From positions 1-5,100 of the forward strand of contig RGSV01000096.1 in NCBI GenBank assembly GCA_010025655.1: 5,100 nucleotides of DNA, in the 5' to 3' direction. This document shows, piece by piece, positions 1 through 5,100 of this stretch. Origin of the DNA: Acidimicrobiia bacterium. Its GTDB lineage: Bacteria > Actinomycetota > Acidimicrobiia > Acidimicrobiales > Ilumatobacteraceae. Each line of letters begins with the position of its first letter. Positions within the stretch are counted from its first letter, which is position 1. A program made the position numbers and the translations under genes. Below the pieces are notes generated by a model. That model was given only the letters and a program-made list of their open reading frames with translations, searched no databases and was not told the DNA's origin.

Positions 1-330
1 CGGCTGTCCTGTCTCGCGGTCGAACACGAACACGAAGCCGGATTTGGTCACCTGCGCGACCGCATCGACCTTGCGCCCCTCATGCTGCACCGTAACGAGC
101 GTTGGCGGCGCCGGAGGATCACGGTCCCAGATGTCATGCCTCACGAACTGGTAATGCCAGCGACGCTTCCCGGTCCTTGCGTCAAGCGCGACCAGGCTCG
201 TCGTGAAGAGGTTGTCGCCCAGACGATGGCCCCCGTACATGTCGCCGGTGGCGGCCTCGACCGGCACGTAAACGATGCCGCGTTCCTGATCGGCCGACAT
301 CACGGCCCAGGAGCCGGCGTTGCCGGTGTC
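1..330 (-). CDS. PQQ-dependent dehydrogenase, internal fragment (partial at both ends)
   Basis: This is an internal piece of a pyrroloquinoline-quinone-dependent dehydrogenase of the eight-bladed beta-propeller type (membrane glucose dehydrogenase-like). That family oxidises sugars or alcohols on the outer side of the membrane and passes electrons to quinone. Read on the minus strand (codons ending at 330, 327 and so on down to 3..1), it gives [14 protein letters not shown], then [53 protein letters not shown] and [18 protein letters not shown]. These are the family's consecutive blade motifs. The Asp in the HDIWDRD stretch and the Lys in TKSG probably correspond to the catalytic Asp and the PQQ-contacting Lys, which is inferred from family memory. 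The frame stays open beyond 330 to a TGA at 385-387, but similarity stops at about 330 and no start codon fits. The C-terminal part lies beyond base 1. The N-terminal half is missing, so this is a broken gene or one side of a chimeric join. Confidence 0.88.
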
Positions 331-1074
331 GTGCTTGCTGCATGCGGCAAGCAGGCGAATGTTCCCGAGAGCGAGAACGTGGTGTCAGTGGGTGTCGCCC
401 CGTCAAAGGTCACGCTGCCCAACGTCGAAGTCAATGATGTTGTGTTGTTGCGCACTGCCGCATCACTTGAATTCAACGCCATCGACACATATGAAGCGGC
501 GCTTGGTCTCGGTGTGTTCACCGGTGCGTTCGCCGCTGCTGGCGACATCGCCAAGCGGTTGCGCGACGACCACAAAGGCCACGCTGAAGCCATCAACGGT
601 CTCATCACCAAACTGGGCGGCACACCCTTCACCTGTGGCAACCCGCGCATCAACGAGGTGTACATCGCACCAGCACTCGAATTGATCACCGCCACCGACA
701 ACGAGAACCCGGCGCTTGATGTCGTCGTGCTGGCCCACGCGCTCGAAAATCTCGCCGCCCAGACCTACCAGGGTGTCGTCACGATGCTCGGTGACAAAGC
801 GTTGCGCCAGGCGGCAATCGGCATCGGCCAAGACGAAGCACGCCACGCTGCCGTGCTCGCTCAAGCGCTCAACCCGGGTCTCAGTGGAATCTTGCCGAGC
901 GTCAACCCCGACACCGGCAAGGCAAACGTGGCCGCTGTGCCGAGTGCGTTCGGGCCACTCACGCCGATCAACGTGACGGTCGGGCCGGTGCAGGCCGATG
1001 GCTCACGCGTGTCGCTGATTCTTGAGACGCCGAGCCTCAACTCGCTGGCGTACGACAGCGTCAGCTGCGGCTAA
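331..1074 (+). CDS. Ferritin-like domain lipoprotein, 5' end missing
   Basis: This encodes an exported ferritin-like protein of unknown substrate. The recognisable part starts at the lipobox LAAC, with the Cys codon at 343-345, so the mature protein would be a surface lipoprotein. After a short linker comes a four-helix bundle with metal-ligand-like positions: [11 protein letters not shown], then [22 protein letters not shown], and [10 protein letters not shown]. The spacing of Glu and His fits the Ferritin-like/DUF4439-type families. A tail of about 55 residues follows the bundle. The frame remains open upstream to an ATG at 82 (330 codons in all), but bases 82-330 are antisense to the PQQ dehydrogenase piece and give a non-globular Arg-rich translation. 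I therefore treat that extension as accidental and the native start as lost. A fortuitous hydrophobic run, [11 protein letters not shown], precedes the Cys and might still act as a signal peptide. The gene ends 8 bp from the stop of the opposing aldehyde dehydrogenase gene. I am sure of the fold class but not of its function. Confidence 0.82.
   Translation: MLAACGKQANVPESENVVSVGVAPSKVTLPNVEVNDVVLLRTAASLEFNAIDTYEAALGLGVFTGAFAAAGDIAKRLRDDHKGHAEAINGLITKLGGTPFTCGNPRINEVYIAPALELITATDNENPALDVVVLAHALENLAAQTYQGVVTMLGDKALRQAAIGIGQDEARHAAVLAQALNPGLSGILPSVNPDTGKANVAAVPSAFGPLTPINVTVGPVQADGSRVSLILETPSLNSLAYDSVSCG
333..352. repeat. 20-bp near-perfect palindrome at the gene junction
   Basis: GCTTGCTGCATGCGGCAAGC is symmetric around 342/343. 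The arms GCTTGC (333-338) and GCAAGC (347-352) pair perfectly and the inner GCATGC also pairs, with a single mismatched pair at 339/346. It sits exactly where PQQ dehydrogenase similarity ends and ferritin-like lipoprotein similarity begins. It could have promoted recombination or template switching, or it could be a chance property of a lipobox-coding stretch. Confidence 0.6.
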
Positions 1075-1082
1075 GCGCGACG

Positions 1083-2615
1083 TCAGGTTTTCGGGTAACG
1101 CGACCCGTCAGGGAAGTTTCCGTACAGCGGGCGCTCGCCGTTAGTGACGGCATCAACGAGAAGGTCGCCGCCGACAAAGGCACCCTTCCATGATCCACCG
1201 CGACCGCCGAACACTTCTTCGCGATCGCCTCGCGAACGCGGCTTGTTGACACCGAGTTTGAACGAGAGCACGTCTTCGCCGACGCGCTCAGCAAACTCGA
1301 GGTCGTCGGTGGCAATCGACGCAACGAGCGAACCATTCGAAGCGTTCATCGCCGCCAAGAACTCGGCCTCAGTATCGACGACAACGATGGAATCAAGTGG
1401 GCCGAACGGCTCGGCATGGTGCAGCGACCACGCCGAAGGTGGTTCGAGCACGCACGCTGGGGCGGCATACGCGGCCGTATCTTGCCCGTCGATGAAGCGA
1501 CCGTTCGACAGCTTCGCATGCATGAGCGGAATGCCACCGGTTTCAATAGCTTCGTCGAATTGCGCAGCCAGCGTCGCGGCTTTCGTGCGCTGAATGACGG
1601 GCCCGAAGTCGAGGTCAGGCAGCGCGTCACTGTCATTTTCCACCGCGCACGGGTGGCCGAACTTGAGCGAAGACACAACTGGGTAATACGCCTCGAGAAA
1701 CTCAGGCAACAATCGGCGCTGCACGACATAGCGCGGGTAGGCAGTGCAGCGTTGTTTGGCGTAGGCGAACCCTTTCTTCAGGTGGCCTGCGAGATCGTTC
1801 CACTGCGAGAAGTTCCACACTCCCCAGGCGTTGAGACCTTCTTGTTCGAGCACGTGGCGACGACGCAGGTCGGCGAGCCGTGTGGCAATCTTGCGACCGT
1901 TGGTGCGACCACCGACGAAGACGAGTGCACCAAGGTCGGCGGTCGAGATCAGCGCTTCGCTGAGTTCTGCCCCGCTGCCCGAAACAAGCGTCGCCGGCAA
2001 ACCAGCTCGCGCCATCAACGCGTGCGACAGCGTGAGGGCGTGAAAACCACCCTGCGACGGAGTCTTCGCGACCACCGCATTGCCAGCCAGCAGTTGAACC
2101 AATTCTGCGTGCACCAGAACACTGAGTGGATAATTCCACGAGGCGATGTTCGACACTGGCCCCTCGAGCGGCACTCGGTCAGACATCTGCCGTTCAATCT
2201 GTGTGAGATACCACGCCACGCCGTCGATACAGCGATCGACGTCGTCGCAGGCGATCTTCCACGGTTTACCGATCTCCCACATCAAGAGCCCGGCAATGAC
2301 GTCACGGTTCTCGCGTAGCAACTCAACAGCCTTCGACACTCGTCGCATGCGTTCGTCGAGCGGCACGAGCGACCATTCACGATCTTGTTTCACGGCAAGC
2401 GACATCGCCTTCTTGGCTTCGTCAGAGTTGATCATCGGTGCACCCGGAATCTGCGTGCCGTCGACGGGCACAGTGTGTGGCTTCACCGAAGCACCGGCGA
2501 CCCACTCACCCCCGATCAGGTTGCGAAGTGACTGTGCGTCGAACGCCTCGGGTGCAGCGGCCTTGGCGCGGGCGTAGAAGTCTGCCCACGCGGTGCCGGG
2601 TTTGATGTGCAGCAT
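1083..2615 (-). CDS. Aldehyde dehydrogenase family protein (divergent motifs)
   Basis: This is a 510-residue cytoplasmic enzyme of the NAD(P)-dependent aldehyde dehydrogenase superfamily, which oxidises aldehydes to carboxylic acids. Its substrate cannot be told from sequence. Family landmarks occur in order and at canonical spacing: ASWNYPL with the oxyanion Asn at 161; AGNAVVAKTPS with the cofactor Lys at 184; FVGGRTNG (233-240) in place of the usual F-T-G-S-T-x-x-G; LEQEGLN with the general-base Glu at 257; the nucleophile Cys 290 in KQRCTAYPR; and EPFGP with Glu 402 and Phe 404. Thus Asn, Lys, Glu and Cys are all retained, while the GST and LELGGK motifs are altered. The length is normal for the family. 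The ATG at 2615 is preceded by AGAAAGG only one base away, too close for a normal ribosome site, so a leaderless or near-leaderless message is likely. The gene lies 80 bp downstream of the SDR/DUF2867 gene on the same strand. Confidence 0.9.
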   Translation of the reverse strand: MLHIKPGTAWADFYARAKAAAPEAFDAQSLRNLIGGEWVAGASVKPHTVPVDGTQIPGAPMINSDEAKKAMSLAVKQDREWSLVPLDERMRRVSKAVELLRENRDVIAGLLMWEIGKPWKIACDDVDRCIDGVAWYLTQIERQMSDRVPLEGPVSNIASWNYPLSVLVHAELVQLLAGNAVVAKTPSQGGFHALTLSHALMARAGLPATLVSGSGAELSEALISTADLGALVFVGGRTNGRKIATRLADLRRRHVLEQEGLNAWGVWNFSQWNDLAGHLKKGFAYAKQRCTAYPRYVVQRRLLPEFLEAYYPVVSSLKFGHPCAVENDSDALPDLDFGPVIQRTKAATLAAQFDEAIETGGIPLMHAKLSNGRFIDGQDTAAYAAPACVLEPPSAWSLHHAEPFGPLDSIVVVDTEAEFLAAMNASNGSLVASIATDDLEFAERVGEDVLSFKLGVNKPRSRGDREEVFGGRGGSWKGAFVGGDLLVDAVTNGERPLYGNFPDGSRYPKT

Positions 2616-2623
2616 GCCTTTCT

Positions 2624-2650
2624 ACGGTACGAGACGACGGGCGTAGTCAA
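2624..2650 (-). promoter_or_regulatory. Possible promoter of the aldehyde dehydrogenase gene
   Basis: On the minus strand a good -35-like TTGACT (2650-2645) is followed after a short 15-base spacer by TACCGT (2629-2624), which fits the actinobacterial TAnnnT -10 pattern. The ATG follows 8 bases later, so transcription could start at or next to the start codon. The spacer is shorter than ideal. The site lies in the 80-bp gap, so the dehydrogenase may be transcribed on its own as well as by read-through from the upstream gene. Confidence 0.35.
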
Positions 2651-2695
2651 GCAACCGTAAGTCAGATTCGTTGTGTGCCGCTCGGCTTGTCGCGC

Positions 2696-4147
2696 TCAGC
2701 TTCGCTCGGCATGCGCCAGCGCATTGCGCAACATGCCCGGGAAGATGAACGTATGAAACGGAATCAACACCCACCAATACAGTCGCCCCGCTAGCCCGCG
2801 CGGGCGAAAGATGGCGCGTTGCATCACGTGCGTGCCGCCGCTGACGGGCTGCACCCGAAACTCGAGCCAGGCTTGCCCTGGCACCCGCATCTCGGCACGC
2901 AACAAGACCGTTTGACCATCGACCACATCGGCGATACGCCAGAAGTCGAGTGGATCACCGACGCGCAGCACGTTGGGGTCAGTGCGCCCTGCACGCATGC
3001 CGACACCTCCGAACACCGAGTCGATGCGACCACGAAGTCGCCATAACCACTCGAAGCCATACCAACCAGTCGTGCCACCCAGCGACGAGAGTGTCTTCCA
3101 CACTTGCTCGCGCGATGCAGTAGTCATTCGTTCGCGTTCGTCAACGAACAGTGAACCGCCGGTCCATGACGGGTCGGTCACCGCAACGTCCCAGGCGACC
3201 CACGGCCGTGATGCATCGGTCCAGCGCGTCGGTGCGTTGGTGCGTTCGAGAGCCCGCTTCAGCGCTTGATCAAACGTGAGCAATCCTTCCGGTGGCGGCG
3301 GCAAGACGGTCAACACCGACTTCGACGGGTCAACCACCACTTTGTTGATGAGTGAGTCAATGAGCGGTCTTGCAATCGACGCTGGCACAGGCGTAACGAG
3401 ACCAACCCACATGCTCGAGATGCGCGGCGTAAGCAGCGGAACTTTCACGATGAACCGACGCCGCAGCCCGGCGGCTTTGGCGAACCGCATCATCATTTCG
3501 CGATACGTAAGAGTCTCGGCACCTCCCACATCAAACACGCCTTGCACCTCGCGAGGTGCGCGCGCAGCCGCCACCAAAAAGTGCAACATGTTGACGATCG
3601 CAACTGGTTGCGTTGGGTTGTCGACCCACCGCGGGGTGACCATCGCCGGCAGGTGTTCGGTGAGGTATCGCAGCATTTCGAACGATGCCGAGCCCGACCC
3701 GATGATGATGCCAGCCCGCAGTTCGATGACTGACACGCCGGTGCTCGCCAGCACCTTGCCAACCGAGCGGCGCGACTCTAGGTGCTTGCTCAGGTTCTCG
3801 TCATTGGCAATACCGCCGAGATACACGATGCGCTGCACACCGTTGCGTGCCGCTGCTTCAGCGAAGGTGCGGGCCATTGAGGCTTCGAGGTCATCGAATT
3901 TCGCCCCCGTGCTGATGGAGTGCAACAGGTAGAACGCGGTCTGCACTCCGGCGAGTGCGGTATCGAGTGCCTTGGGGTCGAGTGCGTCGCCCTCAATCAC
4001 CTGCGCGCGCTTCGCCCATGGGGTCTTGGCGACTTTCGCCGCGCTACGCACCAAGACGCGCACGCTGAACCCTTCGTCCACCAACTGTGGCGCAAGGCGA
4101 CCGCCGACATAGCCCGTCGCCCCGGTCACGAGCACGGTCTGCGGCAT
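2696..4147 (-). CDS. YbjT-like SDR family NAD(P)-binding protein with DUF2867 domain
   Basis: This is a 483-residue two-domain protein. Residues 1 to about 290 form an atypical short-chain dehydrogenase Rossmann fold. It has TGATGYVG (8-15) as the dinucleotide-binding loop, Arg 34 in VLVRSAAK pointing to NADP(H), and a YLGGIAN strand-loop (109-115) where classical SDRs carry the catalytic region. No clear YxxxK catalytic pair follows, as in the NmrA/YbjT-like group, so the protein may sense or bind the cofactor and have no dehydrogenase activity. Residues from about 330 to 475 match DUF2867 (SRPBCC-like), with a hydrophobic segment near the C-terminus (RLYWWVLIPFHTFIFPGML) that may touch the membrane. 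The layout and length match E. coli YbjT, whose role is poorly known. I chose the ATG at 4147 because the fold begins directly after it. The frame extends to a GTG at 4204, but those 19 residues are non-conserved in character and overlap the antitoxin operator. Confidence 0.88.
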   Translation of the reverse strand: MPQTVLVTGATGYVGGRLAPQLVDEGFSVRVLVRSAAKVAKTPWAKRAQVIEGDALDPKALDTALAGVQTAFYLLHSISTGAKFDDLEASMARTFAEAAARNGVQRIVYLGGIANDENLSKHLESRRSVGKVLASTGVSVIELRAGIIIGSGSASFEMLRYLTEHLPAMVTPRWVDNPTQPVAIVNMLHFLVAAARAPREVQGVFDVGGAETLTYREMMMRFAKAAGLRRRFIVKVPLLTPRISSMWVGLVTPVPASIARPLIDSLINKVVVDPSKSVLTVLPPPPEGLLTFDQALKRALERTNAPTRWTDASRPWVAWDVAVTDPSWTGGSLFVDERERMTTASREQVWKTLSSLGGTTGWYGFEWLWRLRGRIDSVFGGVGMRAGRTDPNVLRVGDPLDFWRIADVVDGQTVLLRAEMRVPGQAWLEFRVQPVSGGTHVMQRAIFRPRGLAGRLYWWVLIPFHTFIFPGMLRNALAHAERS

Positions 4148-4160
4148 GCCCCGCAGACTA
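4148..4160 (-). promoter_or_regulatory. Possible -10 box and leaderless start of the YbjT-like gene
   Basis: Minus-strand TAGTCT (4160-4155) fits the TAnnnT -10 pattern and lies 7 bases before the ATG at 4147. This would place the transcription start at the start codon. The only -35-like match, TTGCTG, is 20 bases upstream, which is too far for a strong promoter. The site supports the shorter start over the GTG at 4204, but only weakly. Confidence 0.28.
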
Positions 4161-4186
4161 GAAGCCCCCTCGCAACCGTACAGCAA

Positions 4187-4205
4187 TGTTCTACAATGTA
4201 GCACA
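4187..4205. promoter_or_regulatory. Palindromic operator and -10 box of the toxin-antitoxin operon
   Basis: TGTTCTACAATGTAGCACA is an inverted repeat centred on 4196: CTACA-A-TGTAG is perfect, and the outer TGT/ACA arms also pair after one mismatch. Type II antitoxins typically bind such sites to repress their own operon. Plus-strand TACAAT (4192-4197) inside it is one base from TATAAT and lies 7 bases before the antitoxin ATG at 4205, which predicts a leaderless message. Repressor binding would then cover the -10 box and the start point. No convincing -35 box is visible. The site also lies about 40 bp upstream of the divergent YbjT-like gene and could affect its transcription. Confidence 0.6.
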
Positions 4206-4471
4206 TGAACTCAATCGGTATTCGCGAACTCAAACAAAACGCATCCGAAGTGATCGCTCGTGTTACGCGTGGCGAACTTCTCATCGTGACCGACCGTGGA
4301 CGTCCAGTAGCTCAGATTTCACCTATCCGAACATCAGCCCTCAGTCAGATGATGGAGAGCGGACAGATACGTCCACCTTCACTTGACTTCAACGACTTGC
4401 CTCCGCCGCTTCCGGCAACACGCGGCAAGACATTGTCGCAGGAGATCATTGACGAACGTCGAGAAGACTGA
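4205..4471 (+). CDS. Type II antitoxin, Phd/YefM family (VapB-like)
   Basis: This is an 88-residue antitoxin that should bind and inhibit the PIN toxin encoded directly downstream and repress the operon. The N-terminal half is a textbook Phd/YefM domain: IGIRELKQNASEVIARV, then RGELLIVTDRGRPVAQISPI, forming the DNA-binding dimer fold. The C-terminal half (residues about 45-88) is polar and Pro-rich, ending in an acidic/basic SQEIIDERRED tail. It is probably disordered and wraps the toxin. The length is typical. There is no ribosome site before the ATG, which lies 7 bases after a probable -10 box. The toxin gene starts 17 bp after the stop, so the two are co-transcribed. Phd-type antitoxins paired with PIN toxins are usually annotated as VapB. 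Confidence 0.93.
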   Translation: MNSIGIRELKQNASEVIARVTRGELLIVTDRGRPVAQISPIRTSALSQMMESGQIRPPSLDFNDLPPPLPATRGKTLSQEIIDERRED

Positions 4472-4488
4472 ACGGCTGAATAGGGCTT

Positions 4489-4902
4489 ATGCGCTGCTAT
4501 GTCGACTCTTCAGCAATCGCAAAGCTGGCCATGACCGAACGTGAGTCACCAGCACTGCGAAACTTCCTGAAAACATCAACATTGCGGCTTACGTCGCTCG
4601 TCAGCGAAGTCGAGGTACGACGTGCAACAATTCGACGAGGCCCCGCTTTCGAGATTGCGGCTCGGCGCGTTCTCAGCACGTTTTCAGCAGTCGACGTTTC
4701 GCGGTTGATTGTGAGTCAAGCGGCGACCGTTTCACCGCCTCATCTTCGGTCGCTCGATGCACTTCATCTTGCGACTGCTCTTACATTGATGACCGAACTC
4801 GACTGGTTCGTCACCTACGACGTGAGGCTTGGAAAAGCGGCAGAAGCGGCCGGTCTCGTGGTGGCGCACCCCGGGGTGCGGGTATTGCGCGACCGCCCGT
4901 AG
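4489..4902 (+). CDS. Type II toxin VapC-like, PIN-domain ribonuclease
   Basis: This is a 137-residue PIN-domain endoribonuclease. Characterised VapC toxins cleave tRNA or rRNA when free of antitoxin, but the target here is unknown. All expected acidic Mg-binding residues are present: Asp 6 in YVDSSAIAKL, Glu 42 in SEVEVRRA, Asp 90 in SLDALHLATAL, and Asp 111 in FVTYDVRLGKAA. The domain spans nearly the whole protein and is intact, so the toxin is probably active. It follows the antitoxin after 17 bp, with only a weak GGG near the start (TAGGGCTT before the ATG), which would suit lower translation of toxin than antitoxin. Its stop codon lies only about 15 bp before the mature 5' end of the RNase P RNA gene. 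Confidence 0.94.
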   Translation: MRCYVDSSAIAKLAMTERESPALRNFLKTSTLRLTSLVSEVEVRRATIRRGPAFEIAARRVLSTFSAVDVSRLIVSQAATVSPPHLRSLDALHLATALTLMTELDWFVTYDVRLGKAAEAAGLVVAHPGVRVLRDRP

Positions 4903-4917
4903 CCTTGAATCTGACGG

Positions 4918-5100
4918 CGAGTCGGTCGGGTGACCGCAGTTGCGCGCTTTGCGCGCGGTTGAGGAAAGTCGGGACTTCACAGGACAGAGTGCTGGCGCGA
5001 GCCAGGTCGGGGAAACCTGACATCCCGTGCAACAGAGAACACACCGCCGATGGCGCGGCTTCGGCTGCGATCAGGCAAGGGTGAAACGGTGCGGTAAGAG
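4918..5100 (+). ncRNA. rnpB: RNase P RNA, bacterial class A, 5' portion (runs off the window)
   Basis: This is the catalytic RNA of RNase P, which trims the 5' leaders of tRNA precursors. The 5' end is placed at about 4918 (CGAGTCGGTCGGG) by resemblance to other actinobacterial forms. Visible landmarks in order are: a P3-like hairpin GCGCGC-TTT-GCGCGC (4942-4956); the universal GAGGAAAGTC (4961-4970); a P5 pairing of CGGGA (4970-4974) with TCCCG (5023-5027); the P8 hairpin CTGGC-GCGA-GCCAG (4992-5005) with a GNRA loop; the P9 hairpin GTCGG/CTGAC (5006-5021); the conserved GTGCAACAGA followed by ACCGCC; a P12-like hairpin with a TTCG loop (5055-5068); and GGTGAAACGGTGCGGTAAGAG, whose last base is the window end. 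The 3' half, including P4 and the P1 partner, is outside. No strong promoter fits the 15-bp gap; the best -10 guess is TTGAAT (4905-4910). Confidence 0.95.

Noticed and set aside
82..330. Plus-strand N-terminal extension of the ferritin-like gene from the ATG at 82
   Set aside because: The same bases encode conserved PQQ dehydrogenase motifs on the minus strand, and the plus-strand translation has no signal peptide at its start and no domain.
1060..1110. Bidirectional terminator between the convergent ferritin-like and ALDH genes
   Set aside because: Only a weak GGGT/ACCC pairing is visible and there is no T-run on either strand. The 8-bp gap leaves no room for a convincing hairpin.
1416..2318. 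300-codon plus-strand open frame inside the aldehyde dehydrogenase gene
   Set aside because: It is antisense to a strongly supported ALDH reading frame. Its translation is Arg/His-rich with no domain, as expected for a shadow frame in GC-rich DNA.
2672..2712. Repeated CTCGGC-containing stretches near the end of the YbjT-like gene as a terminator or repeat family
   Set aside because: The copies are short direct repeats that do not form a stable hairpin, and there is no T-run.
3276..3932. 218-codon plus-strand open frame inside the YbjT-like gene
   Set aside because: It is antisense to the Rossmann domain, low in complexity (Ser/Arg/Thr-rich) and has no recognisable motif, so it is a shadow frame.
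4148..4204. Extended GTG start of the YbjT-like gene at 4204
   Set aside because: The extra 19 residues precede the Rossmann fold without family resemblance and overlap the toxin-antitoxin operator. The ATG at 4147 fits the usual few-residue lead into the TGATGYVG loop.
4811..5044. Minus-strand open frame overlapping the vapC end and rnpB
   Set aside because: It is antisense to the toxin tail and to a clearly recognised structured RNA, and has no domain.

Overview
The window looks like actinobacterial DNA. It is moderately high in GC and codes densely. The start regions of its best genes have a -10-like box seven or eight bases before the start codon, with no clear Shine-Dalgarno site, and the RNase P RNA begins in an actinobacterial style. 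The protein types (ferritin-like lipoprotein, aldehyde dehydrogenase, SDR with DUF2867, VapBC) would suit an Acidimicrobiia-like lineage. That placement is inference, because I could not run a search.

Left edge (1 to about 330): the minus strand carries an internal piece of a PQQ-dependent dehydrogenase that runs off the window. It stops matching its family abruptly at about 330 with no start codon. At the same point a plus-strand ferritin-like lipoprotein gene (about 331-1074) begins in the middle of its signal peptide, at the lipobox. Two unrelated genes therefore meet head to head, each missing its 5' end, at a 20-bp near-perfect palindrome. This is either a recombination or deletion scar or a chimeric assembly, and it is the main anomaly here.

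Middle (1083-4147): two minus-strand genes lie in tandem, a YbjT-like NAD(P)-binding SDR/DUF2867 protein followed by an aldehyde dehydrogenase family protein with altered signature motifs. The dehydrogenase ends 8 bp from the end of the ferritin-like gene, in convergent orientation.

Right part (4187-5100): a divergent plus-strand type II toxin-antitoxin pair has a Phd/YefM-type antitoxin and a VapC-type PIN toxin. A palindromic operator overlaps a probable -10 box and leaderless start. The 5' half of the RNase P RNA gene begins only about 15 bp after the toxin stop codon and continues past the window end. Apart from the left-end junction and the tight vapC/rnpB packing, the region looks like ordinary chromosomal sequence. 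I found no CRISPR array, insertion sequence or tRNA gene.
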